Below, piece after piece: positions 26,183-35,249 of a stretch of DNA of 64,000 bases. The notes beneath the pieces were generated by a model, which was given only the letters and a program-made list of their open reading frames with translations, was not told the origin of the DNA and searched no databases. A program made the position numbers and the translations under genes. Source of the DNA: Blastocatellia bacterium (lineage in GTDB: Bacteria; Acidobacteriota; Blastocatellia; Pyrinomonadales; Pyrinomonadaceae); NCBI GenBank assembly GCA_016789265.1, contig JAEUQK010000015.1, positions 1 through 64,000 of the forward strand. The letters run 5' to 3'. Each line of letters starts with the position of its first letter. Within the stretch, counting starts at the first letter, position 1.

Positions 26183-28351
26183 ATGGAGCCTGTCATTCCC
26201 CCAAAAGGCACAATACTTGAACGCCTGGCCGCTGAAAACGGCGTGGCTATCGTTGTTGTTGACGAGCGATCAAATGAGATCGCAGCCGTAAACAACAACT
26301 CGATGTGCAGGCTTCTGTATCCTTCGACCGACTTCGGGCCTTCGTGTGCCGAATACTGCGGAAAGGCCTTTGAGCGTGCGAACGCGGCCGGAGGCCCGAT
26401 CGAGTACGAGTGCTACGCGGGGCTTACCTGCAAAGCATTCCCCGTCGATGGCTCGGGAAGGCCGCTCGTTGCGATAGTTGGCCGGACGTTCGTAAGATCG
26501 GCCAATTACCGAAAGGCAACGGACAAGGCGATAAACGGCGACTGGCGGCGATTTCCCCCTTCCGAATTTTTTGACAATGTCATACTCTCTGGCTCGTCTA
26601 ATCAGCTCGAGCGACTTGAAAGGCAACTGGAGGAGTCCGACAAGTCGTTTCTGGACGATTATGTGAAACAGCCGAAAAAGGCCCGGGGGAAAACCGCCGC
26701 GGAAACCGAAGAGATTCAGGCGTTTCACGAAAAGCCTGTGACCGATCCGTTCGAGTCGTCACTGCTCAACTATAAGCTTGAACCCGAATCAAAGGCTGAG
26801 AAAAAGCCCGATCCATTCGAATCGTCGATGGTGAACGCAACGATCGATCTTTCGGAAGCCCTGCGCGAGCAGGACCAGGATCTGGCCGACCGAGAGGCAT
26901 GGCGTGTGTTCATACCCACGCTGCTGAAGGTCTCTTACAGGTTGGCTTGCCGCCGCATACTCGAATTTCTTTCCCGTCATTATGGCATCGAGTCTTCGCT
27001 GTGGCTCCAGCGAGAGGGCTCGACGTTTGAGATGGCAGCCGTGCTCGGCGATCTCGAAGATAAGCCGATAAGGATCGAGATACCGGTTGACGACAAACGT
27101 ATTAGGGCGGCTGTTCGCGACGATTCGCCGATCGTATTGAAGGAGCTTCAGACTGAATCCGGGAAACGCCCTCGAGTCATTCAGCTTTTTCCGGTCGTGA
27201 TCGGCGGAGAGGTCAGGAATGCTCTCGGTATCGCACGCGAAAATATAGCTCCTGAGCTGAGCGCCAGGATATTGAAGTTTTGCCGTTACGTCGCGTCAAG
27301 GCTTGAGATCCTTCGACTGAGAGATGCGGTCGCCGAACAGGAACGGACGTCGCGGGTATTAAAAGAGTTCAACGATCAGCTGCGGAACATCGGCAGCGAA
27401 AGCTACTGGCAACGACTAACGGGCCTGATCGCTCAGCTTGTCGATGCCGAACGGGCATCGCTGCTTATTCGAGGGCCCGCCGAAACACTTATGTCGAAGG
27501 CGTCGATCGGAGCCGCCGTTGACCTGGCGGTCTATCCGGACCTAGGTTCTCGCGTTGCCCGCACGATCCTCGAAAAGGGAAAGCCTGCACTGGTCAAGGA
27601 CGTTACAAAAGCATCGCTTTCTTCGGTCGCCGCAGAAAGAAATTACCGATCGAGTTCATTCATCAGCTACCCGATCATACTGGGCGAAACTGGGATCGGC
27701 GTTATGAACTTTACAGACAAAATGGGCGGCGACCAGTTCAGCAAGCGAGATCTTGACGTCCTTGATTCCATCGCGCCGCAGATCGCTATGGCTTTGGACC
27801 GCGTGTCGCTGCAGGAAAGGTTGGGTGAATTTGCCCAGCTTTCAGTTACCGATCCGCTTACAGGGTTGCTAAATCGGCGCTACATCGAAGAGCGACTCGA
27901 TGAGGAGATCAGCCGTTCGAGCCGCAGCGGCGAGCCGATCAGTTTCCTGATGCTGGACGTTGATGAGTTCAAGTCGTACAACGATCGTTTTGGTCATCCG
28001 GCCGGCGACGAAGCTCTGCGGATCGTTGGCGCGATCTTGCAGCAGAATCTGCGTGGGGCCGACGTGGCCGTACGCTATGGCGGTGAGGAGTTCTCAGTGC
28101 TTTTGCCTGACACGAATGTTGAAGAAGCCGAAGCGATAGCAGAGAGGATAAGGTCTCATGTAGAGAGGACAGAGTTTCCAAAGCGAAAGGTGACGGTGAG
28201 CATTGGCGTCGCCAGCAGATCAAGTGAAGACGGAGATGTCGCCGAGCTGGTCTTGGCCGCCGATAAAGCATTATTCCGCGCGAAGGAATCCGGCCGAAAT
28301 AACGTTCAGGTTTACGATCAAAATCTCGACGGCGGGGAGAACGTTCATTAA
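26183..28351 (+). CDS. Diguanylate cyclase with PocR-like, GAF and GGDEF domains
   Basis: A 722-residue cytoplasmic sensor that makes c-di-GMP. N-terminus (~1-125) looks like a PocR sensory domain with several Cys (CAEYCGKAFER, YECYAGLTCKA). Two GAF-like domains follow, ~245-380 and ~400-545 (LVDAERASLLIR, FISYPIILGETGIGVMNFTDK), then GGDEF ~555-715. The catalytic motif GGEEF is at 633-637 and the product-inhibition site RGAD at 624-627, five residues ahead, so the enzyme should be active and feedback-inhibited. No transmembrane segment. The next gene's ATG directly follows its stop codon. Confidence 0.88.
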   Translation: MEPVIPPKGTILERLAAENGVAIVVVDERSNEIAAVNNNSMCRLLYPSTDFGPSCAEYCGKAFERANAAGGPIEYECYAGLTCKAFPVDGSGRPLVAIVGRTFVRSANYRKATDKAINGDWRRFPPSEFFDNVILSGSSNQLERLERQLEESDKSFLDDYVKQPKKARGKTAAETEEIQAFHEKPVTDPFESSLLNYKLEPESKAEKKPDPFESSMVNATIDLSEALREQDQDLADREAWRVFIPTLLKVSYRLACRRILEFLSRHYGIESSLWLQREGSTFEMAAVLGDLEDKPIRIEIPVDDKRIRAAVRDDSPIVLKELQTESGKRPRVIQLFPVVIGGEVRNALGIARENIAPELSARILKFCRYVASRLEILRLRDAVAEQERTSRVLKEFNDQLRNIGSESYWQRLTGLIAQLVDAERASLLIRGPAETLMSKASIGAAVDLAVYPDLGSRVARTILEKGKPALVKDVTKASLSSVAAERNYRSSSFISYPIILGETGIGVMNFTDKMGGDQFSKRDLDVLDSIAPQIAMALDRVSLQERLGEFAQLSVTDPLTGLLNRRYIEERLDEEISRSSRSGEPISFLMLDVDEFKSYNDRFGHPAGDEALRIVGAILQQNLRGADVAVRYGGEEFSVLLPDTNVEEAEAIAERIRSHVERTEFPKRKVTVSIGVASRSSEDGDVAELVLAADKALFRAKESGRNNVQVYDQNLDGGENVH

Positions 28352-30562
28352 ATGAGGCCGCAACGCGAAAATATGGTGCTTGCCCGCGTCAGGCCGGACA
28401 TGTTCGTCGGACGCGAAGATGACGTCGAGCGACTCTACCTGCGGGCCATCGCAGGACCAGGACAAAACCTGGTTCGGGTATCCGGAGCGCCGGGCGTAGG
28501 TACCTCCGAGATCCTTCGTAACCTGTATGACAGGCTTTTCCGGGAGCAACGTTTCGTAATTCCGTTCTATTTCTCACTGCGCGAAGGCGACCTTACAGCG
28601 GTGTCGGCCGCGTCCCGCTTTGTATATGAATTTCTCTTGCAGCTGATCGCATTTCGAAAAAGCGATTCTGCTTTGATAGCAGCGTCGCCCGATGTATGCG
28701 AACTTCAGAAACTGGCTCCGCTCGCGGACGCTGACTGGGTGAAGAGCCTATGCGATGTTTGCGAGGTTGACGGCCCTCTCAATGATGAGCGTGCATTCGT
28801 ACGTTCCGCCCTGTCGGCACCATTTCGCGCCGCGGCACGTTTTAAGGCGCGTGTCTGCGTGATCATAGACGATATTCACGGGTCCGACTCGATCGAAGGC
28901 GGGTCGGTCCTGATCGATCAGATCGTTTCAAATTCGGGGATCGCTAACTGTGCTGTAATACTCGCCACAAGACGGAATTTTGAGGTCCCTGGTCAATTCG
29001 ACGAATCAGTCGCGATAGGGACACTGGGTTTCGAAAATGCTGCGACGATGATCGAGTTGTTAGCGGCTGATTCAGGTGTCGTCGTAAGCGAGCAGGTCCG
29101 AGATCTGATAGCCGATCAGCTCGAAGCTAATCCGGCGATGATCAGGGCATTTGTTCGTGGGGCAGCGGATGCGAAAAAAGAACTAGGGAGTTACCGAGAT
29201 GCCGCTATCACCTATTCCGAAGAATTGTTTCGCGGGCATCTCGCCGCACATTGTGACCGGATCTTCGAGCGAGCTGCTTCAGACCCCGGCGCGAGAAACG
29301 GTCTCATCAATGCACTTTCAAGCATGATCGGGCAGAAGCAGATATGGTTCCCGCTCGAGGTGCTGCGGGAGCGAAGCGGCATTTCCAATAATGATTTCGA
29401 CAGGACCGCCAGATGCCTTCTTGATGATGAAGTTATCGTTGTTTCGGGGACTTCGGCTCGGCTTTCCTCGGGAAATGTATTGACCGACTACATCCAGCTT
29501 AGGAATCAGATCGACGTTGAGAGAAAGAGTGAGGCGTTGGTCCGATCTGCAATGATCACGCGTTTTCTTAGACGAGCGCCCGAAAGAATGGCACGGGAGT
29601 ATCGTAGGCGTGCATCGGTGGGACTGCAGGATGTTCTAATGCGTTTTGATCTCCAGGATGTTCCGCTGGCATTGTTGGATAACAGACTGTTCCGTGACCG
29701 TTACCTTGGCCTGTCCGATCAAGAGATCAAGTCACGGATATCGGCTGATACTGAGACCTTCAAGCTGCCGCAGTTCTCCTATGCCGCTCCGCTTGCAGAT
29801 CATCTTTCGAACACGGCTGAGTACACCGAGCCGGAACGGTCGATCGTTGCATCCGGATTCACAGATAAGGCATATCGTGAAGAGGATGAGATCGTCTGGC
29901 TTGCCGCAGAGATCGATTCAAAACTCGAGGCTGATCCGGACCTGACCCGGGAATGGGCCGACAGGTTGACGAACGCCGCGGTCGAGCTGGGATATCAGAG
30001 ATCCCGTTTGTGGCTGGTCGCTCCCGAGGGGTTTTCACCCGGCGCGCTTGAGCTGCTTTCAGAGAGAAACGCATTCGGTTCGAGCAGACGGCAGGTAGAA
30101 CTTCTTCGCGAGACGCTCCGCGGAAAAGATGAGGCGGTCGATGCTGACCTCAAGGAATACGAACTAACGGTTCCCGCGGGCGAAGATTCGGAATTGATCG
30201 CTGTTCATGCACTCGAAGAGATCGCCCGTCGATATGAATTTCCGTTAAAAGCCGTCAACCAGGTAAAGACGGCTCTGGTAGAGGCGTCAATAAATGCCGC
30301 TGAACACGGCCTGTCGCCAGACCGACGAATACACCAGAAGTTTGGTGTCTATCCGGATAAGATCGTGGTCACGGTGTCTAACCGCGGGCTCAGGCTGATC
30401 GATAAGCTTCGGCAGCAGTCCGCCGTCGAAGAGGAATCGCCCGACACACGTCGCGGATGGGGATTAGGTTTGATACGTTCGCTCATGGACGAAGTCCGCA
30501 TCGAATCGGTCGACGATGGAACAAGGATCGTCATGACGAAGTACCTGAAAACTCCTGCATAG
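28352..30562 (+). CDS. AAA_16-like NTPase with degenerate Walker A fused to an RsbW-like anti-sigma kinase domain
   Basis: A 736-residue protein. N-terminal ~20-330: an ATPase domain of the FVGRED type; the P-loop reads GAPGVGTSE, with Thr in place of the essential Lys, while Walker B (CVIIDDIHGSD) is kept. The middle is helical with no recognised family. The last ~130 residues form a GHKL ATPase like anti-sigma factor RsbW/SpoIIAB: VEASINAAEHG (N box), SNRGL and GWGLGLIRSLMDEV (G boxes). No gap separates it from the diguanylate cyclase, so the pair is translationally coupled. Inferred role: a partner-switching regulator controlled through the N-terminal domain. Confidence 0.8.
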   Translation: MRPQRENMVLARVRPDMFVGREDDVERLYLRAIAGPGQNLVRVSGAPGVGTSEILRNLYDRLFREQRFVIPFYFSLREGDLTAVSAASRFVYEFLLQLIAFRKSDSALIAASPDVCELQKLAPLADADWVKSLCDVCEVDGPLNDERAFVRSALSAPFRAAARFKARVCVIIDDIHGSDSIEGGSVLIDQIVSNSGIANCAVILATRRNFEVPGQFDESVAIGTLGFENAATMIELLAADSGVVVSEQVRDLIADQLEANPAMIRAFVRGAADAKKELGSYRDAAITYSEELFRGHLAAHCDRIFERAASDPGARNGLINALSSMIGQKQIWFPLEVLRERSGISNNDFDRTARCLLDDEVIVVSGTSARLSSGNVLTDYIQLRNQIDVERKSEALVRSAMITRFLRRAPERMAREYRRRASVGLQDVLMRFDLQDVPLALLDNRLFRDRYLGLSDQEIKSRISADTETFKLPQFSYAAPLADHLSNTAEYTEPERSIVASGFTDKAYREEDEIVWLAAEIDSKLEADPDLTREWADRLTNAAVELGYQRSRLWLVAPEGFSPGALELLSERNAFGSSRRQVELLRETLRGKDEAVDADLKEYELTVPAGEDSELIAVHALEEIARRYEFPLKAVNQVKTALVEASINAAEHGLSPDRRIHQKFGVYPDKIVVTVSNRGLRLIDKLRQQSAVEEESPDTRRGWGLGLIRSLMDEVRIESVDDGTRIVMTKYLKTPA

Positions 30563-30706
30563 TTTTGCCGCGCCGAACCTCGATCGATCTTTCTTCGGTA
30601 TCGCTCTTTCGATCAGTCCTGATACAACCAACTCTGTTGAATCGACGAAAAGCCAAAATCTGACTAAACTGAAACCTGAGCCGGGCCCAATTGCTTAACT
30701 CAGACT

Positions 30707-32128
30707 ATGATCTGCCCGAACTGCGGCAACGACACCCCAAACGAACAGGCGTTTTGCGCTGCCTGCGGGGCGTTTATACGCACGCAGTTCGGAAAGGTAT
30801 TTTCAAATGACCGATCGCCGTTCGAACCGCCGGTGATCGACGGATGGCCGGCAGTTATCACAGAAGATAATTCCATCGGTCTCGAAACTGCCGCAAAACC
30901 ACCCGATGCGGCTGAAATTGAACCGGACCCGCTGCTGTGGCCAAGCGAGACTGTGTTTATCCCGACCGCAGATCTTTCGAGAGACATACAGCCGGACGAG
31001 GGGTTGCTCCCGCCTGACGCGGCGTTTGAGGACGCCCAGGCCGATGACTTTTTCGAACAAAGTCTTTCGGGCCGGATCAAACGAGAAGACCTTGAGATAG
31101 AAGAACCCGTATCTGAACCTCAGGTCGCCGATGCCGTGGCCGAAGCGCCGCCGCCGTCCGACACTTACAGTATTGAGCAAATTGAAGAAATCGGTTTCAA
31201 GACTCATGCAGCCGGAAATGTCACGCAAGCGATCGACGTGCCCGTCGTGGATATTCTGACTGAACCTGATCGTACGACTTCCCTAAAAAACAAGGGTCGA
31301 ATCGTATCTTGGTCCATATTTCGGATCTCGGCCTCAGTTCTTTTGCTTTCATGCCTATTCGGGGCCGGTGTATTCGTGGGAACGAAGCTGCAGCCGTTTG
31401 TTGTAGAGCTTCCTTCGATCGACGATGTGCCGCCAGTTTCTACCGATCCGGTTCAGCCGCCCCCGCCGCCGGGGATGGCATTTGTTCCCGGAGGAGAATT
31501 TAGAATGGGTAGCGATATTGGTGATCCGCTTTCGCGACCGGAGCATAAGATCACCGTTGCGCCTTTCTTTATCGACGTCACTGAGGTTACGAATCAGGCG
31601 TATCTCGAGTTCGTCAACGCGACCCGACATGACCCGCCAAAAGGTTGGGTAAACGGAGCGTTTCCCGAGAGCGAATCGGAGTTTCCTGTAACCGGCATAA
31701 CATGGTACGAGGCAGCGGAGTTTGCCGCTTGGGCCGGGAAACGCCTTCCGACTGAAACAGAGTGGGAGTTTGCCGCAAGAGGAACCGACTCTAGAAATTA
31801 TCCGTGGGGAGACAAATGGGATCCTTCGCTTGCAAACGCGGGTAACCAAAACCAAGGCGTTCGCCGAGTCGGGCAAGGCGGGCGTTCACCTTTCGGCCTA
31901 TTCGACATGGCGGGCAACGCTTGGGAATGGACCTCAAGCGATGTTCGAGCATATCCCGGGGGGCTCGAGTTTCCATGGTCGCGTCTTCGACTAAAGGTCA
32001 TTCGCGGCGGCAATTGGAAAAGTTCTGAAGTGTCTTCGTCAACGTTCTTCCGCGGATATTATGGTGCGGCGGGTGAACGCGAATATCTCGGGACCAGCTT
32101 TAGATGCGTCAAAGATCTTGCAAAATAG
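30707..32128 (+). CDS. Zinc-ribbon, membrane-anchored protein with an FGE-sulfatase fold domain
   Basis: A 473-residue protein: N-terminal zinc ribbon CPNCGN...CAACG (residues 3-21), an acidic Pro/Glu-rich linker, one transmembrane segment (~203-226, ISASVLLLSCLFGAGVFVG), then an extracytoplasmic formylglycine-generating-enzyme-like domain (PPGMAFVPGGEFRMGS ... LPTETEWEFAARG ... NAWEWTSS ... VIRGGNW). The two catalytic copper-binding cysteines of true FGE are absent from the segment after RGGNW (SSEVSSSTFFRGYY), so it probably does not make formylglycine; it may bind ligands or act as a signalling lectin-like fold. Confidence 0.82.
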   Translation: MICPNCGNDTPNEQAFCAACGAFIRTQFGKVFSNDRSPFEPPVIDGWPAVITEDNSIGLETAAKPPDAAEIEPDPLLWPSETVFIPTADLSRDIQPDEGLLPPDAAFEDAQADDFFEQSLSGRIKREDLEIEEPVSEPQVADAVAEAPPPSDTYSIEQIEEIGFKTHAAGNVTQAIDVPVVDILTEPDRTTSLKNKGRIVSWSIFRISASVLLLSCLFGAGVFVGTKLQPFVVELPSIDDVPPVSTDPVQPPPPPGMAFVPGGEFRMGSDIGDPLSRPEHKITVAPFFIDVTEVTNQAYLEFVNATRHDPPKGWVNGAFPESESEFPVTGITWYEAAEFAAWAGKRLPTETEWEFAARGTDSRNYPWGDKWDPSLANAGNQNQGVRRVGQGGRSPFGLFDMAGNAWEWTSSDVRAYPGGLEFPWSRLRLKVIRGGNWKSSEVSSSTFFRGYYGAAGEREYLGTSFRCVKDLAK

Positions 32129-32139
32129 AAGTAATCGAG

Positions 32140-33369
32140 ATGCTTGGCGGAATTGTCATGCACTTCCTCGTCCTGGCTTCGGCATTCGCCGTTTTTGGGC
32201 AGGACGGAAGCGGACGCAGCGGAACGGCTAAAAGGGCAGACGGGTCATCAAAGGTCTGGTCCGGCAATTCCGGCAATAAGCTGTTAAGGCGCTCGCGTTC
32301 TTCCGATTCAAAGCCGGAGATTCCTGACACCGGGCGGATTGCCATAATGATCAATGAAGGCGGAAGCAAGCTGGAACTCATCCGCCGGGAAACGAACGAA
32401 GCCGTTGACATTATCAATGTGCCCCAGACAGCAACTTCACTCATAATCCGAACGGTGCCGGTCGGCACATATGCGCTCACCGCACGGAAAGATGGATACT
32501 TTGACGAATCTCGCACGGTCGAGATCGAAAAAGGAAAACGCGAACGGGTCGACCTGATACTTCGACCGAAAATGGCGGTCCTTTCCGTGAGTACCAATCT
32601 TGAGGATGCAGAGATCGACGTCGGGGGATTCGGCGTCTTTACAGGTGGACTTGAGAGAACATTCGTTATACCTGGGACCTATAAGATCACGGCAAAACGC
32701 CGCGGATATCTTTCCCGGCAGGTTTCAGTCACGCTCGAGTCGCCGGGAAGGGAAGAGGTTCTTAAGCTGATCCTCGAACCGTTGAGAATAGACGCGGTGC
32801 TTGACCTTGCCAGCGAAAATCTGGTCAAAGGCAATTTGAGAGAGGCGACAGAACTAACAAATGATGTCCTGCTTCTAAACCCGGCCCATGCAAGGGCGAA
32901 CCTGATCTATGGGTTGATCAGATACGATTATGGCGAAGCCGACTCGATCCCATATTTCCGAAAAGCGATCAAGAATGGCGAGACCGTTCGTTTTCCGGTG
33001 AAGATCCTGGTTGAGTCAGGTGACAGGAAACTTGCAGATGCGGAGATCAGAATAGATCGGGACGGGATCACCATCGCGTCAAAGCAGCAGCCGGATCTTA
33101 ACTTCACTATCAAGAGGATTGACATCATCCAGCTGGCCAAGGTAGAAACTGAGGGCATGCCGGTTTACGCGGCTGTAAACGGCAAAAGTGACTTTTACGG
33201 CCGCCCGATCGAACCGAGGCTTCAGATCTATTCGGCGAACGCTGTCCTGAGCGATGATTCACGGTCCGCTTGTTCAGTTCCGTCAACTGGCAGGGCTTGT
33301 CTTTCCGATGTCGAGATAATTGTTCAACTACTGTCTGAATGGCGAGCCGATCCCGAGATCGTCGGGTAA
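32140..33369 (+). CDS. Exported PEGA-domain protein with TPR-like segment
   Basis: A 409-residue protein. From 32140 a signal peptide is plain (MLGGIVMHFLVLASAFAVFGQ). Two PEGA-type beta-sandwich repeats follow (~65-130, ending VPVGTYALTARKDGYFDESRTVEI; ~135-205, VIPGTYKITAKRRGYLSRQVSV). A TPR-like helical part (LVKGNLREATELTNDVLLLNPAHARANLIYGLIRY) and an Ala/Ile-rich C-terminal domain come after. PEGA domains occur in surface and signalling proteins. An alternative start at 32104 would overlap the FGE-like gene. Likely co-transcribed with that gene. Confidence 0.78.
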   Translation: MLGGIVMHFLVLASAFAVFGQDGSGRSGTAKRADGSSKVWSGNSGNKLLRRSRSSDSKPEIPDTGRIAIMINEGGSKLELIRRETNEAVDIINVPQTATSLIIRTVPVGTYALTARKDGYFDESRTVEIEKGKRERVDLILRPKMAVLSVSTNLEDAEIDVGGFGVFTGGLERTFVIPGTYKITAKRRGYLSRQVSVTLESPGREEVLKLILEPLRIDAVLDLASENLVKGNLREATELTNDVLLLNPAHARANLIYGLIRYDYGEADSIPYFRKAIKNGETVRFPVKILVESGDRKLADAEIRIDRDGITIASKQQPDLNFTIKRIDIIQLAKVETEGMPVYAAVNGKSDFYGRPIEPRLQIYSANAVLSDDSRSACSVPSTGRACLSDVEIIVQLLSEWRADPEIVG

Positions 33370-33475
33370 CACGCCCGATGGAAAAAGTGGTTGTTTTCTG
33401 TTCACCATTGTGTTAAACATTACTTCAAGTAGTTTCCATACTTTCACACGTAAACTAAGAAAGGAAGAAAATTAG

Positions 33476-33919
33476 GTGATCTACAAGGTAGAGAGCGGAG
33501 CAGTTCAAACTGCTTTGTCGGGCGAGTCTTCCGCGGCTTATCAAAATCAGTCGGGCGAGATCGTTTCGGATCAAGCGATGGCTTTCGTATCGTCGGGTTC
33601 AATGGCCGGAAATGTTGACGTTATTTCCGCCGAAACCACCGCCGTTGTGTACGCGGGCGACTATCTTAACAAGCTGACCGGTGAATCGGTCGAGCGCGAG
33701 TGCCGGCGTAAGATCGCGGAGGGAGCGACTCAATTGGTCGTGAACTTTTCAAAGACCGAGCTAGTCAACAGTATCGGCGTGTCTATCCTGCTGGGCGTGA
33801 TCGATGCCGCGAAGACCAACGGCGCGTCAGTTACATTCGCGGACGTGAATGAGGATACGGCCGAATTGTTTGAGATGCTCGGCCTGACCAAACATGTGCG
33901 TCTCGTTCATGGCCAATGA
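33476..33919 (+). CDS. STAS-domain protein, anti-anti-sigma factor-like
   Basis: A 147-residue protein read from a GTG that follows an AAGGAAG ribosome site by 9 bp. The last ~95 residues form a STAS fold (TAVVYAGDYLNKLTGESVERECR ... LVVNFSKTELVNSIGVSILLGVID). The usual DSSG around the phosphorylated serine reads NSIG; the serine is kept but the aspartate is not. Role by family: a partner of RsbW-like kinases, here plausibly the RsbW-like domain coded 3 kb upstream. The HD-GYP gene overlaps its end. Confidence 0.82.
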   Translation: MIYKVESGAVQTALSGESSAAYQNQSGEIVSDQAMAFVSSGSMAGNVDVISAETTAVVYAGDYLNKLTGESVERECRRKIAEGATQLVVNFSKTELVNSIGVSILLGVIDAAKTNGASVTFADVNEDTAELFEMLGLTKHVRLVHGQ

Positions 33920-35249
33920 CCCTCGACCATATCGCATTAACGGAAGTACAACATTGAAAGTTACGGAAGAAAGGCAGCAATTCCTGCACCAAACAACGGA
34001 TCCCCGCAACAAGCTCGTGCACGTTTTCGGTGCCCTGGCCGACCTCGGTGCTGAGATCGCAAACAAGAACAATTTTCACGATACGATAAGAACGTCGATA
34101 CACCTGCTTCTCGGCTCGCTCGGAATAATGCGTGGCGGTGCTGCACGCTACGCAAAATACGAGAACGAACTGTCGATGTTGGCGATGCGGGGCATGGGCG
34201 AGGAGTTTCCGCTCTCACTCGGCGTTTGTCACGAGGACGAGCGGCAGTTTCGCCAAAACGGCATTTACCCTATCGAGGTCGCCGCTGCAAAAGTGCTGCC
34301 TTTCTATCAGGTTTACTGTCAGAGCATCGAACGATCGGGAATCCAATATCTCGTTCCGCTGATCATTCATGAAGAATTGATGGGCGTCGTGTTTGTTGGT
34401 GAAAAGGCGTCCGGTGAGGCGTACTCGGGCCACGATATGGAGGTCATATGTGCCATGGCTCGCCATATCGGAGTGGCAATTTCGCAGAGGAACTTATTAG
34501 CCGAACTTGAGCGTAAGGCCGATGAGAACAGAAAGCTCTACGACGAAATGCGGACGACTTACAAGGATACGGTAAGAGCCTTCGCGGCCGCGATCGATTC
34601 AAAAGACAAATATACCGAAGGACATTCGGTCCGGGTCGGAAAATACACCGAGATCATTGCCTGTGAACTTGGATGGGCCGAAGACGAGGTCGAGGGGGCT
34701 GCCGTCTCAGGCTATCTTCATGATGTCGGAAAGTTGACGGTCGACCGCAGCATTATCAACGCGCCGTACAGAATAAACGCAAAAGAATCCAACGAGCTTA
34801 ACCGCCATCCTTCGGTCGGGTATGAGATACTCCAGCCGATCCACCATCCATATGCGGATGTGCCGCTTGCCGCCAAATATCATCATGAGCGAATGGACGG
34901 CAGAGGCTACCCTGACGGGCTCTATGACCGAGAGATACCTTTCATTGCAAAGATCGTCAATCTTGCAGACTCGTTCGACGCAATGACCACCGACCGTCCG
35001 TATAAACGCAGGCGGCCGGCAAATGAAGTCGTCGAAGACCTTCAGCGGAATGTGGGTAAGCAATTTGCTCCGGAGATCGTCGGCGGATTGTTTCGAGGCA
35101 TTTTACGGGAGGCAGTTGGCGAAACCGCTGACAAGCGGTTTAGAAAGCTGCTCGGCCGGGAGTTCATGGAGACAGAAGGTCTCGTATCGATGCTTAAAGC
35201 AAGCCTCAATAACGTAGATACTGAAACCTCGATCACGTTGATGAGTTAG
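33909..35249 (+). CDS. GAF-HD-GYP cyclic-di-GMP phosphodiesterase
   Basis: A 446-residue cytoplasmic protein. GAF-like domain ~20-190 (LVHVFGALADLGAEIANKNN ... LVPLIIHEELMGVVFVG), coiled-coil linker (AELERKADENRKLYDEM), then HD-GYP ~205-370. The HD motif is H271-D272 in YLHDVGK, followed by RHPSVGYEIL, the HHERMDGRGYP block (GYP at 333-335) and KIVNLADSFDAMT. These are the intact signature residues of HD-GYP phosphodiesterases that degrade c-di-GMP. It overlaps the STAS gene by 11 nt from ATG 33909; ATG 33894 is an alternative. It may oppose the diguanylate cyclase coded at 26.2 kb. Confidence 0.85.
   Translation: MANDPRPYRINGSTTLKVTEERQQFLHQTTDPRNKLVHVFGALADLGAEIANKNNFHDTIRTSIHLLLGSLGIMRGGAARYAKYENELSMLAMRGMGEEFPLSLGVCHEDERQFRQNGIYPIEVAAAKVLPFYQVYCQSIERSGIQYLVPLIIHEELMGVVFVGEKASGEAYSGHDMEVICAMARHIGVAISQRNLLAELERKADENRKLYDEMRTTYKDTVRAFAAAIDSKDKYTEGHSVRVGKYTEIIACELGWAEDEVEGAAVSGYLHDVGKLTVDRSIINAPYRINAKESNELNRHPSVGYEILQPIHHPYADVPLAAKYHHERMDGRGYPDGLYDREIPFIAKIVNLADSFDAMTTDRPYKRRRPANEVVEDLQRNVGKQFAPEIVGGLFRGILREAVGETADKRFRKLLGREFMETEGLVSMLKASLNNVDTETSITLMS

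Noticed and set aside
30707..32128. Diversity-generating retroelement target (FGE-type C-type-lectin fold)
   Set aside because: No reverse transcriptase gene and no template/variable repeat pair were seen in the window.
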